Source of the DNA: Oxynema aestuarii AP17 | Lineage (GTDB): Bacteria > Cyanobacteriota > Cyanobacteriia > Cyanobacteriales > Laspinemataceae | Length of the DNA: 64,000 bases | NCBI RefSeq assembly: GCF_012295525.1 | Contig: NZ_CP051167.1 | Span: 6,253,299-6,317,298, forward strand | Direction: 5' to 3' | Shown here: positions 1 to 7,940 of the stretch, in pieces | Position numbering within the stretch: the stretch's first letter is position 1 | Layout: each line of letters begins with the position of its first letter | Translations under genes and position numbers: made by a program | The notes under the pieces: model-generated | The model's input: the letters and a program-made list of their open reading frames with translations, nothing else | Database searches by the model: none | Told to the model about the DNA's origin: nothing

Positions 1-1093
1 TCCCAGTCTGTCGCATATCCACACTCATCGCAACGATGAACCCGTTCGCTGAGTTCCTTCTTCCCAGTATGCGCCCCACACTGAGGGCAAGTTTGACTGG
101 TCCCGTTGGGGTCAACCTTGGCAAAGTAGACGCCACGCTTCCAGGCAACCCACTTGAGGATTTCCAAGAAGCTTCCCCAAGCAGCATCCAAACAATGCTT
201 GGCCAAGATCCCGCGACTGGTCATCTTGAGGTTCAAATCCTCAGCAAAAATCATCCCAGCATGGTCACAAAGCTGGTGAGCCGTCAGGAAATGGAACTCA
301 CGGCGCTGTTGTGGATATGCTCGTGCAGTTGGCGAATCTTGGCTTGAATCTTCCGGTAATTAGCCGAACCCTTTTTCTTGTTTCTCAATTTACGTTGCAG
401 CCATCGAAGCTTGCCTTGCAAATCCACGAAAAAGCGAGGGCGTTCTACCAATTCTCCCGTCGATCCAGCCAAGAACTTTTCCAGTCCCAAATCTATGCCA
501 ATCGGTTCACCGTGAGGCATAGATTTGGGACGGAAAGATCGGCTTGCAGAATCAATTGAGCATACCAACCAGACGGCTTGAAGACGACCCGTACCCGCTT
601 GAGTGCAAATCCTTCTGGGATAGGTCGATGCAGGTTAATGGGCATGGCTCCAATTTTCGGCAGTTCGATTTCAAACTCGTTGACGGGGTTCGATTTGAAC
701 TGCGGAAAGACAAACGAGCGATACTGACCAAACTTTTTGAATCGAGGAAATCCAAATCCTCTTTTCTGCACGAACTTAAAACGACTTATCCAGCCGCTTC
801 AAGGCATCTTGCAAGACCTGAGAATGAACTGCCTTCAGTTCTGGGATCTCATCTTTCGCTTTGGTCAGTGCATTCTGCTGTTTGTAATAGTCGGGATAGG
901 GTGCATCGGCAGAAATGATATATTCCTGCTTGATACTACAAGCATTGACCGGACATTTACGCGAGCCGATCCAGTCCTTGCGCTCTGCCAAAGCGTAGTT
1001 ATAGACGCGACGACATTGCTCCAACCAGTCGAGCATTTGAGCTTCCTGGTCAAGTCCTGGATAGATTCGGTAGTTGTAGGTCAAGTTCAACAT
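1..1093 (-). pseudogene. tnpB: TnpB RNA-guided nuclease, multiply frameshifted and partial
   Basis: TnpB proteins are RNA-guided RuvC-type nucleases of IS200/IS605 elements. The reading starts at 1093 (MLNLTYNYRIYPG) and is split over at least three frames: 1093-776, 771-493 and 568-284. The rest, including the zinc-finger end (RCDECGYATD near position 1-40), lies in yet another frame. The RuvC-I motif GIDLGLEKFL is visible in the third piece. The protein is the same subfamily as the copy at 23335-24610, sharing VYNYAL, KDWI, SRKCPV and GFPRFKKFGQ. No intact product is possible, so this is a relic. The true C-terminus is just beyond the window. Confidence 0.85.
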
Positions 1094-1262
1094 ACCTATA
1101 GTCTAACTGATTTGCGCTTTCCGTTAGACTACAGGTAGTGTGTCGATTTTCGGGGTATTGAACCCCTCAATCGACGCGGGGAGTCCGTGGATCCCAACAC
1201 TGACCTTTCAGGTACGGCGCGGGACTTATCGCTCCCCGAACCCCTCAAAAGTTAAACTGTCA
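1..1262 (-). mobile_element. Decayed IS605/IS1341-type tnpB element, cut by the window edge
   Basis: The element reads leftwards and runs off the left edge. Its upstream end, near 1220-1262, carries a block (on the minus strand TTTAACTTTTGAGGGGTTCG followed by GGGAGCGATAAGTCCCGCGC) that recurs almost unchanged upstream of the related tnpB at 23160-23200, so it probably marks an element boundary. No tnpA accompanies it. Positions 1094-1262 contain no gene; they hold this end sequence and small inverted repeats. The downstream end lies outside the window. Confidence 0.65.
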
Positions 1263-1392
1263 CTAAATCCGTGCAATTGGCAAGAGCGATCGCGGTAGTG
1301 TTTAACTTTGATAACAAATCGGGATATTCCCCGTGATTTTGCTTGGACAACACGAGCACCTCGTGACTCCTATATATTTTAAAAGCAATTTT

Positions 1393-1423
1393 AAAAGCGA
1401 TCGCCCCCGGAAGAGCGATCGCC
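1393..1423 (-). terminator. Putative terminator after gnd, built from two HIP1 sites
   Basis: Read on the minus strand, GCGATCGC (1422-1415) is followed by a short loop, a second GCGATCGC (1404-1397) and TTTT. It lies about 40 bases after the gnd stop. The T tract is short, so termination strength is uncertain. Confidence 0.4.
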
Positions 1424-1461
1424 TCGATCCTTGCTACAACTAATCAGAAATCATCGGCCAA

Positions 1462-2889
1462 TTATTCATTCACTTCCGACCATTCCGTATGGAAAAACTC
1501 GCCGCGCGGTTTGTCCAAGCGTTCGTAAGTATGGGCGCCGAAATAATCCCGTTGCGCTTGGGTCAAATTTTGCGGGAGGCGATCGCGCCGATAGCTGTCA
1601 AAATAATCTAAAGACGCACTAAACGCCGGAACCGGAATCCCAGCATAATTCGCTGTCGCCAACACCTCGCGCCATGCCTCCTGACGGTCTAAAATCGTCT
1701 GCTTGAACTCCGGCGCTAACAGCAAATTCGGCAAACTCGGATTATCCTTAAACGCCGACTTAATCTTGTCCAAAAATCCCGCACGGATAATACATCCACC
1801 CTTCCAAATCCGGGAAATTTCACTCAGATTCAAATTATAATTAAAATCCGCCGACGCCTTCGCCAGCAAACTCATCCCCTGAGCGTAAGAACAAATCTTA
1901 GAACAGTAAAGCGCATCGCGAACCTTATCCACAAATCCCTTGACATCCCCGTCAAACTTAAACGTCGGTCCGCTTAATTGCTGCGACGCCGCGCCCCGTT
2001 CCTCCTTAATCGAAGACATAATCCGCGCATTAACCGCCGCCGTAATCGTCGGAATCGAAACCCCGAATTCCAACGCACTCATCGCCGTCCAACGACCCGT
2101 CCCTTTTTGTCCCGCCGCATCGACAATTTGCTCCACTAACGGCTGATTCGTCTCCGGATCGATATATTTAAAAATATCCGCCGTAATTTCGATTAAAAAC
2201 GAATTGAGTTCGTCGGTTTGATTCCATTCGGCAAAGACTTCGTGCAATTGCTTGTGGTCGAGACCCAAAACACTTTTGAGCAAGTCGTAAGCCTCGGCGA
2301 TTAACTGCATATCGCCGTACTCGATGCCATTGTGAACCATTTTCACGTAATGACCCGCCCCACCCGGACCGATATAAGTCACGCACGGTCCATCATCGAC
2401 TTGCGCCGCAATTTTCGTCAGAATCGCCTCTAAATCTTTATAAGCTTGTTCCGTGCCTCCCGGCATCAAACTCGGGCCATTTAAAGCGCCTTCCTCGCCG
2501 CCACTGACCCCCATTCCCATAAAACCGAGGCCGACCGATTCTAACTCCTGAGTCCGGCGTTCCGTATCCTCATAAAGGGAATTACCGCCGTCGATAATCA
2601 TATCCCCCGCTTCCAGTAACGGTTTGAGCTGACCGATAACCGCATCCACGGGCTTACCCGCCTTCACCATCACCAGAATCCGCCGAGGACGTTCCAGAGA
2701 CTCGACAAACTCTTCAATCGAATAAGTCGCCTTGACTTGCTTACCTTGAGCCCGTTCGGCCATAAACGCTTCCGTCACCGAACCCGTGCGATTGTACACC
2801 GAAACGGGAAATCCCTTGCTTTCCACATTGAGGGCGAGGTTCTCACCCATCACTGCCAACCCAATCACACCAAATTTTTGTTTCGTCAT
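1462..2889 (-). CDS. gnd: 6-phosphogluconate dehydrogenase, decarboxylating
   Basis: Catalyses NADP-dependent oxidative decarboxylation of 6-phosphogluconate to ribulose 5-phosphate in the cytosolic oxidative pentose phosphate pathway, the main source of NADPH in the dark in cyanobacteria. At 475 residues it has the normal length. Seen in order: N-terminal Rossmann motif (GVIGLAVMGENLALN, residues 7-21), the substrate-binding loop GGEEGALNGPSLMPGG (about 130-145), the catalytic segment KMVHNGIEYGDMQLIAEAY (about 183-201, with the Lys and the HNGIEY signature), and the C-terminal GTGRWT segment near 263. The ATG at 2889 begins directly before the Rossmann fold and is the natural start. The gene appears monocistronic, lying between two tnpB elements with no sign of damage. 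Confidence 0.97.
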   Translation of the reverse strand: MTKQKFGVIGLAVMGENLALNVESKGFPVSVYNRTGSVTEAFMAERAQGKQVKATYSIEEFVESLERPRRILVMVKAGKPVDAVIGQLKPLLEAGDMIIDGGNSLYEDTERRTQELESVGLGFMGMGVSGGEEGALNGPSLMPGGTEQAYKDLEAILTKIAAQVDDGPCVTYIGPGGAGHYVKMVHNGIEYGDMQLIAEAYDLLKSVLGLDHKQLHEVFAEWNQTDELNSFLIEITADIFKYIDPETNQPLVEQIVDAAGQKGTGRWTAMSALEFGVSIPTITAAVNARIMSSIKEERGAASQQLSGPTFKFDGDVKGFVDKVRDALYCSKICSYAQGMSLLAKASADFNYNLNLSEISRIWKGGCIIRAGFLDKIKSAFKDNPSLPNLLLAPEFKQTILDRQEAWREVLATANYAGIPVPAFSASLDYFDSYRRDRLPQNLTQAQRDYFGAHTYERLDKPRGEFFHTEWSEVNE

Positions 2890-2984
2890 AACCTTGTAAT
2901 GACCTCAGTCTCGTCAACTCTCCTACAGGGTAGCCCGATCTCTTCGAGCCAGACTGGAAAAAGATCTTAAAACTCTCTTGTCAT

Positions 2985-3180
2985 GGCAAAGGTGTTACAG
3001 AACACAAGCCGATGCTAGCAAGTCCCCTAGTAGGGGCTCAGCTCTATGACGTTTGGCGCTTCACGTCTCAATTGCCCCATCGGGCGATCGTTTGTAGCGA
3101 CCGCTAGATAAAACTTACCCAAACTTACCCATCAAGTCTGAAAGCTTGATGAACAATACGTTTGAGTCGATTTTACTTCC
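2985..3180 (-). ncRNA. Candidate omega/reRNA region at the 3' end of tnpB
   Basis: TnpB elements usually encode their guide RNA across the tnpB 3' end and the element's right end. Downstream of this tnpB (minus strand, 3114 to about 2990) are several imperfect hairpins, for example around CCCCTACTAGGGG and GTGTTCTGTAACAC. The position fits a right end plus guide scaffold. The boundary cannot be set from sequence alone. Confidence 0.3.
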
Positions 3181-4329
3181 TGCTTCTACCAAGGGAGTCA
3201 GCTCGCTCTTGTCCACAGGCGTTAATTTGGCCGTAGCTCGGCCTATTTTTTCCAGATTTTTGGCTGCGTTTAAATCTCTGTCTATTTTGAGATGACAATG
3301 GTCGCAACCAAACAGTCTTTCTGATAAGAGTAATGAGTCTTTAATGCTTCCACAATTAGAACAGATTTTACTAGATGGATAAAATCTGTCTACGATTATT
3401 AGTTGTGACCCATATATTTGGCTCTTATATTCCATCTGCCGTCGGAATTCATAAAACCCCATATCGGCGATAGATTTAGCTAGTTTATGATTGGCCATCA
3501 TGCCCGATCCGTTTAAGTCTTCTATCACATTAACGGCGTGGTTCTTGCATAATTGCGAGGTCAACTTATGTAACGTATCTTTTCTGAGATTAGCGATTTT
3601 CCGATGGAGTTTTTGGACTTGAAGCTGGGACTTTTTTCGATTGGCAGAGCCGAGACTTTTTCGGCTAACTTGTCTTTGGAGTCTAGCTAGTTTATTTGAA
3701 TGCTTTTTATATGCTTTTATTCCTTCTATACTTACTCCCGTTGATAAGGTGGCAAGCGCTTTTATCCCCAAATCTATCCCCACTACATCTGTTTTCTTCT
3801 CGGTGGGGGTCACGTTGACATCTATTTTAAACGAAATAAACCAGCGATCTGCCTCTCGACTAATCGTCACATTTTTGGGTTGATAATTCCCCGATAGTCT
3901 TTCATAAGTTTTCAGAATTCCAATGACAGGAACCTGAATTTTATTTTCAGATAATATTTTTATAGTTCCATCTAGAGTAAAGCTGTCTTGTCTGCCTTTT
4001 TTCTTAAATTTAGGTCTAGATTTCTTTTTTTTAAAGCAATCTTGCCACGCCTGGGCGAGATGTCTGAGAGCGTATTGAGGGGCACACTTAGAAACTTCGT
4101 AATACCACAGATTCTCTGGTTTTACTAACTTATTTAACCATTTATGTAAGTCAATAGCTGTGGGAAATTTGATTTTTTCATCGGGACGACAACCGGCATT
4201 ATGTGATAAAATTCCTAAACACAACCCGTGACCCCAATTGTAAGCATGACGCGCCACTCCCGCATGACGAGCGAGTTTTTGTCGTTGGGTCAGATTAACT
4301 TTAAGTTGTGTTTTAAACCCTAATAACAT
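3115..4329 (-). CDS. tnpB: TnpB RNA-guided nuclease (IS605/IS1341 type), intact
   Basis: A 404-residue TnpB, normal in length and undamaged. It has an N-terminal helix-rich Tnp-like segment (MLLGFKTQLKVNLTQRQK), the RuvC-I motif VVGIDLGIKALATLSTG (about 183-199, Asp), the RuvC-II motif VIEDLNGSGMM (about 268-278, Glu), a four-Cys zinc finger (CSNCGS, then CDHCHL, about 326-348) and RuvC-III DRDLNAAKNL. All three catalytic acids are present. No tnpA accompanies it, so it is a tnpB-only element. It is only distantly similar to the other tnpB copies here and arrived separately. Three 10-bp repeats lie upstream at 4451-4480. Confidence 0.93.
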   Translation of the reverse strand: MLLGFKTQLKVNLTQRQKLARHAGVARHAYNWGHGLCLGILSHNAGCRPDEKIKFPTAIDLHKWLNKLVKPENLWYYEVSKCAPQYALRHLAQAWQDCFKKKKSRPKFKKKGRQDSFTLDGTIKILSENKIQVPVIGILKTYERLSGNYQPKNVTISREADRWFISFKIDVNVTPTEKKTDVVGIDLGIKALATLSTGVSIEGIKAYKKHSNKLARLQRQVSRKSLGSANRKKSQLQVQKLHRKIANLRKDTLHKLTSQLCKNHAVNVIEDLNGSGMMANHKLAKSIADMGFYEFRRQMEYKSQIYGSQLIIVDRFYPSSKICSNCGSIKDSLLLSERLFGCDHCHLKIDRDLNAAKNLEKIGRATAKLTPVDKSELTPLVEAGSKIDSNVLFIKLSDLMGKFG

Positions 4330-4450
4330 GGAGTTAAATGCTCTACGCTACCAATGGCGCCTAACTAGTGCTAATTTTACCACTACTGATGACTTTATTA
4401 ACAATTCAGTTTCTAGAAATATTCGTCAATGCTCCGGGGATTTCTCACGA

Positions 4451-4480
4451 TTTGAGTAAGATTGAGTAAGATTGTGTAAG
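4451..4480. repeat. Triple 10-bp direct repeat in a gene-free stretch
   Basis: Three adjacent near-copies (TTTGAGTAAG, ATTGAGTAAG, ATTGTGTAAG) lie about 120 bases upstream of tnpB. The surrounding 4330-4748 stretch holds no gene: it contains the left flank of the tnpB element, this repeat and a small palindromic repeat at 4652. Role unknown. Confidence 0.6.
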
Positions 4481-4651
4481 TTTTCGGCTTCTGTAGTTAA
4501 CCCCCCACGAGAAGCAACAGCCACAACGGTAGAATTAGCGTATTAAGGGACATCCTAGAGCGTTGGTTCGGCGAACGAGGTTGACTTCCTGTGATTGCCG
4601 CAAACAAGGAAATGCATCCGTGCAGTAGCAAAGTCCCGAATTCCTAGAAAA

Positions 4652-4668
4652 GCGGGCAAGATGCCCGC
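4652..4668. repeat. Short palindromic repeat, GCGGGCAAGATGCCCGC family
   Basis: A 17-base palindrome with arms GCGGGCA and TGCCCGC. The same sequence recurs at 29078-29094, and a variant occurs at 33001-33016. All three are intergenic. Likely a dispersed REP-like element. Confidence 0.7.
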
Positions 4669-4748
4669 AGCACGGATTCCCAACCTCCACTTCCCCGAAC
4701 CGATGAGCCCTTTGTCCCCATCAGTACACCGCAGGGAGAACCGGGAAC

Positions 4749-6488
4749 ATGCTTGCATATATTCTGGCCTTGGCCGTCGCCTTGGGCAGTTTCGCGATTT
4801 ACATGGCCGCCTTTTTCGTTCCAGAAGTTCATCGTAAAGGCGATTTAATTTGGAGCGGAGTGGGGCTATTCTATGCTTTAGTCTTGTGGTTTTGTGCGGG
4901 ACGGATTACCGGAGCTGTACTGCTCGGTCAAACCGCTAGCGTCGCTCTTTTGGGTTGGTTGGGGTGGCAAACCCTCGCCTTACGCCGCCAAGTGACGCCC
5001 CTCGCCGAACAAACTGATTTATCCGCCGCCGAAAGTTCCCCCGCACTCAAGGGAGGAATGGTGAATGTGTTTAAAGGCAAATCGGCACAAAAATCGGTGA
5101 CCGCCGTTCCGGAAGCGCCGACAGCCGAGCCTTCTAGCCCACCGGAAACGCCAGAAACCGAAGCCGTTCCCTCTGGCGAAACGAGCACGGAAGAGACGAC
5201 GACCCAGAAGACGCCGCCGACAGCTCCTCAAAAAGCGAGTCCGAAAAAATCACCTTTGGGCGGATTTCAGAATTTATTTAAGGGTAAGTCAAAAGCAAAA
5301 CCGGAACCGAAAGCCGAACCCAAACCGGAACCGAAAGCCGAACCGAGTCGGTCTCAGACGCCCTCGACGGGTCCGGATGTAGAGGTTGAGGTGAGTGCAG
5401 AGCTTGAAGTCAAGCCTCAGACTCCGGTGGAGTCCCCAGTCTCGGCAGAAAGCGAAGCGCCAGCAGTGCAGACGCCGAGTGAGCCATCGGAAGCGGAAAC
5501 GAAACCGAGTGCAACGGTTGCGGAAGATTCGCCTACTGAAACGAGTCCGGAGACGATGGAGGAAATGCCTTCAGCCGCCGCGTTGGAAGGGGCGCAGGAC
5601 TGGACGGAAGGATCGAGTGATGGGGAGTTCGATGAGTTTGACGATTTAGACGAGTTGGAGAGTCCCGAAAAAACGCCTGCAACGCCGACGGAAACTAAAG
5701 TTTCGACGAGTCCGGCGAAGAAGGCGAAGGCTGACAAGGGAGGTCTATTAGCGCCTCTGACGAGTTTGCTGTCTGGGTTACAAGGTCTTCTCGGTAGAGG
5801 GAAGAAGTCGAAACCGAAGCCGCAGGAGTCGCAGCCGCAGGAGTCGAAGCCGCAGGAGACAATGGCGGAAACGACTGCACCGCAGGAGGTTGAAGCGCTA
5901 CCGGAAGTGACTGAGGAATTCGAGGAAGCCGAAGTTTCCGAAGCGTCTCCCGCCGTCGCCGAGACGGAAACGGTGGCGGAAACGGAAACGGTGGCGGAAA
6001 ATGTTGTAGAAGATCTAGCGGAAGATGAAGCGGCGGCGACGGAAGCCGAAACTCGCAAAGCGGAGGGATTCGAGCAGTTAATTCAGCCCGAACCTCCACC
6101 GGAAACGGTCGCGGAGGACGCTCAAGCGGAAACGGAGGGTTCGGAAGCTCGGAGTTCTGGGGAGGAGATGCCGCCAGAAATGGATCTGGCGCCGGATGCC
6201 CAAGCGCAGGAAGGTGAGAGCGTGGAAGCGAAGGTCGAGGTGGAGCCGGAACCGATGGAAACGGTTGTTGCTGAAGACTTACCGGAGATTTCGGAGTCAG
6301 AAGGGGCGATTGAGGTTGAGGCGGAAACGGTGGAAGGTTCGGAGGAGATCTCACCTTCGATGCGTCCGAATCGCAACAATCCGGCGATTGTAGAGATGCC
6401 GAAACAGCCGGGGGAAGCGAAATCGGCGACGCCGCCAATGACTGAGGAGTCGCCTTCTCCGACCAATGAGATGGATGAGGAAAAGTGA
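4749..6488 (+). CDS. Ycf66 family membrane protein with a long acidic low-complexity tail
   Basis: Ycf66 proteins occur in cyanobacteria and some plastids; their role is not settled. The first ~85 residues hold the conserved membrane part: helices around MLAYILALAVALGSFAIYMA (1-20), WSGVGLFYALVLWFCAG (about 35-51) and LLGQTASVALLGWLGWQTLA (about 57-76), followed by LRRQ. The remaining ~490 residues are Pro/Glu/Ala/Thr/Ser-rich, strongly acidic and probably disordered, with imperfect KPEPKAEP and PQES(Q/K) repeats. The tail is longer than I expect for the family. The ATG at 4749 starts exactly at the conserved N-terminus. A REP-type hairpin follows the stop by about ten bases and could serve as a transcript end. 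Confidence 0.88.
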   Translation: MLAYILALAVALGSFAIYMAAFFVPEVHRKGDLIWSGVGLFYALVLWFCAGRITGAVLLGQTASVALLGWLGWQTLALRRQVTPLAEQTDLSAAESSPALKGGMVNVFKGKSAQKSVTAVPEAPTAEPSSPPETPETEAVPSGETSTEETTTQKTPPTAPQKASPKKSPLGGFQNLFKGKSKAKPEPKAEPKPEPKAEPSRSQTPSTGPDVEVEVSAELEVKPQTPVESPVSAESEAPAVQTPSEPSEAETKPSATVAEDSPTETSPETMEEMPSAAALEGAQDWTEGSSDGEFDEFDDLDELESPEKTPATPTETKVSTSPAKKAKADKGGLLAPLTSLLSGLQGLLGRGKKSKPKPQESQPQESKPQETMAETTAPQEVEALPEVTEEFEEAEVSEASPAVAETETVAETETVAENVVEDLAEDEAAATEAETRKAEGFEQLIQPEPPPETVAEDAQAETEGSEARSSGEEMPPEMDLAPDAQAQEGESVEAKVEVEPEPMETVVAEDLPEISESEGAIEVEAETVEGSEEISPSMRPNRNNPAIVEMPKQPGEAKSATPPMTEESPSPTNEMDEEK

Positions 6489-6497
6489 TGGGTTAGT

Positions 6498-6522
6498 GGG
6501 GTGGGCAATCATTGCCCACCCT
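6498..6522. repeat. REP-like palindrome, GGGTGGGCAAT family
   Basis: Arms GGGTGGGCAAT (6499-6509) and ATTGCCCACCC (6511-6521) are separated by one base, ten bases after the ycf66 stop. This is the family that surrounds the second RAYT near 53 kb; other copies are at 38787, 46373, 47891 and 49242. Confidence 0.8.
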
Positions 6523-6683
6523 ATGAATTTTAAGGTGTAGGCGATAGTTGTTATTTTTGAGAAGTTTGTATATTTTAACAATGGGAGCGGGAATTCCCCG
6601 ATTCTACCGAAGGTGAATCGTGGGATGAAAGCGACTCTTCGGCAAATCAGTTATAATCTTATCATCTGGCTATATCGGCGATA

Positions 6684-7910
6684 ATGTTCAAGGCGTACAA
6701 ATACCGCATCTATCCAACCCACGAGCAACAAGCGACTTTAGCCAAGAGCTTTGGTTGCTGTCGTTGGTATTGGAACTATGCGTTAAATTTGTGCCAAGAG
6801 ACTTATCAATCGACCGGGAAAGGTCTATCAAGGGGTTATCTTCAGGGATTATTACCTGCCCTCAAAAAGGAATACCCTTGGCTTAAAGAAGATGTCTATT
6901 CCCAATGCTTGCAAGTCGTGGCGTTGAACTTATCAACCGCTTATCGAAACTTCTTTGAGAACCGGGCAAAATTACCCCGATTCAAATCCAAGCAGGGAAG
7001 GCAATCTATCAGTTATCCTCAAAATGTTAAGTTTGAGGGAAATTACATCAAACTGCCTAAAGTTGGGTTAGTGTGTTGTCGTCAGCATCGAAGTTTTGAG
7101 GGAAAAATCAAAACTGTAACCCTCTCCAAAAATCCAGATGGTAAATATTATGCTTCAGTTTTGGTAGAGGGTAGAGAAGAACCTCCCTTTCCCTCAACTG
7201 AAGGAAAAGCAATTGGCATTGATTTAGGGCTGACCGATTTTGCGATTACCAGTGAGGGGTCGAAATATAATAATCCCAAGCATTTTGATAAACACGCGCG
7301 AAACCTAAAAAGAAAACAGCAAAAACACGCTCGAAAAAGGAAAGGTAGCAACAACCGCAATAAATCGCGGGTAAAAGTTGCTAAGATTCACGCCAAAATA
7401 AGTCGCTGTCGTGAAGATTTTCTCCACAAGCTATCCCGTAAGATAGTGAACGAAAACCAAGTGATTGTGGTCGAATCCCCCCTAACCCCCCTTAATAAGG
7501 GGGGAACTAAAGGGGGGATAGGCATGGTTCGCAATCGCAAACTCGCCAAAGCGATTAGTGATGTCGGTTGGGGAATGTTTTGTACGATGTTAAAGTACAA
7601 GGCTGAATCAGAAGGAAAAGTTTATCTAGAAGTCGATCGATTTTTTCCTTCTTCTAAAACCTGCCATGTATGTCTCAATCAAATCAAAAGCTTGTCTCTT
7701 GATGCGAGAAGCTGGACTTGCGAACATTGCCAAACCCGTCATGACAGGGATATCAATGCCGCCATCAATCTCAAAAATGAAGGCTTACGGATATTAGAGT
7801 TAGGAACTCGCTCTACTGCCCTTGGAGGGGATGTAAGACGAGGTGGTAGAACTTCAGTTCTATCTAGCGCAGTCCCCAGTGAAGAGGGAAGCCGCTATTG
7901 TAATCTTTGA
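6684..7910 (+). CDS. tnpB: TnpB RNA-guided nuclease carrying an in-frame palindromic-repeat insertion
   Basis: A 408-residue TnpB with an open frame throughout: N-terminal MFKAYKYRIYPTHEQQ, RuvC-I AIGIDLGLTDFAITSEG (about 175-191), RuvC-II VVES (about 263-266), zinc finger CHVCLN ... CEHCQT and RuvC-III HDRDINAAINL. Directly after VVES, where relatives read ES/ED-L-N-x-K-G-M, this protein instead has about 15 residues (PLTPLNKGGTKGGIG) encoded by a C-rich palindromic repeat, before the normal MVRNRKLAKAI resumes. The insertion sits at the RuvC-II glutamate, so activity may be impaired even though the frame is kept. Downstream is a right-end hairpin, then the fic reading frame. Confidence 0.92.
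   Translation: MFKAYKYRIYPTHEQQATLAKSFGCCRWYWNYALNLCQETYQSTGKGLSRGYLQGLLPALKKEYPWLKEDVYSQCLQVVALNLSTAYRNFFENRAKLPRFKSKQGRQSISYPQNVKFEGNYIKLPKVGLVCCRQHRSFEGKIKTVTLSKNPDGKYYASVLVEGREEPPFPSTEGKAIGIDLGLTDFAITSEGSKYNNPKHFDKHARNLKRKQQKHARKRKGSNNRNKSRVKVAKIHAKISRCREDFLHKLSRKIVNENQVIVVESPLTPLNKGGTKGGIGMVRNRKLAKAISDVGWGMFCTMLKYKAESEGKVYLEVDRFFPSSKTCHVCLNQIKSLSLDARSWTCEHCQTRHDRDINAAINLKNEGLRILELGTRSTALGGDVRRGGRTSVLSSAVPSEEGSRYCNL
7476..7520. repeat. C-rich palindromic repeat inserted in tnpB
   Basis: A run of CCCCCCTAACCCCCC, then CTTAATAAG, then GGGGGG and AAAGGGGGGAT. It belongs to the same family as the repeats at 23798, 45036 and 61959. It adds about 15 codons without breaking the frame. Confidence 0.8.
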
Positions 7911-7929
7911 TTCAATAGCGGTAGTTCAC
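7750..7929 (+). ncRNA. Candidate omega/reRNA scaffold ending at the element's right end
   Basis: The tnpB 3' end and its flank contain a clear hairpin, CCGCTATTG / CAATAGCGG (about 7881-7921) around the loop TAATCTTTGATT, ending in GTAGTTCAC at 7921-7929. The tnpB copy at 24610 ends with a hairpin of the same layout and an identical loop. In IS605-type elements the guide RNA covers this region and its guide is the flanking DNA, here starting near 7930, inside the leader and start of the fic gene. The 5' limit is a guess. Confidence 0.5.
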
Positions 7930-7940
7930 GCCAATCCGAG

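Noticed and set aside
5739-5900. Possible frame disruption in Ycf66 repeats
   Set aside because: Checked the plus frame; it is continuous to 6488, and the repeats simply give open alternative frames.
5417-6438. Two long minus-strand frames (213 and 247 residues)
   Set aside because: They mirror the low-complexity Ycf66 tail; composition (Ser/Val/Ala or Pro/Leu rich) is a by-product of the repeats.
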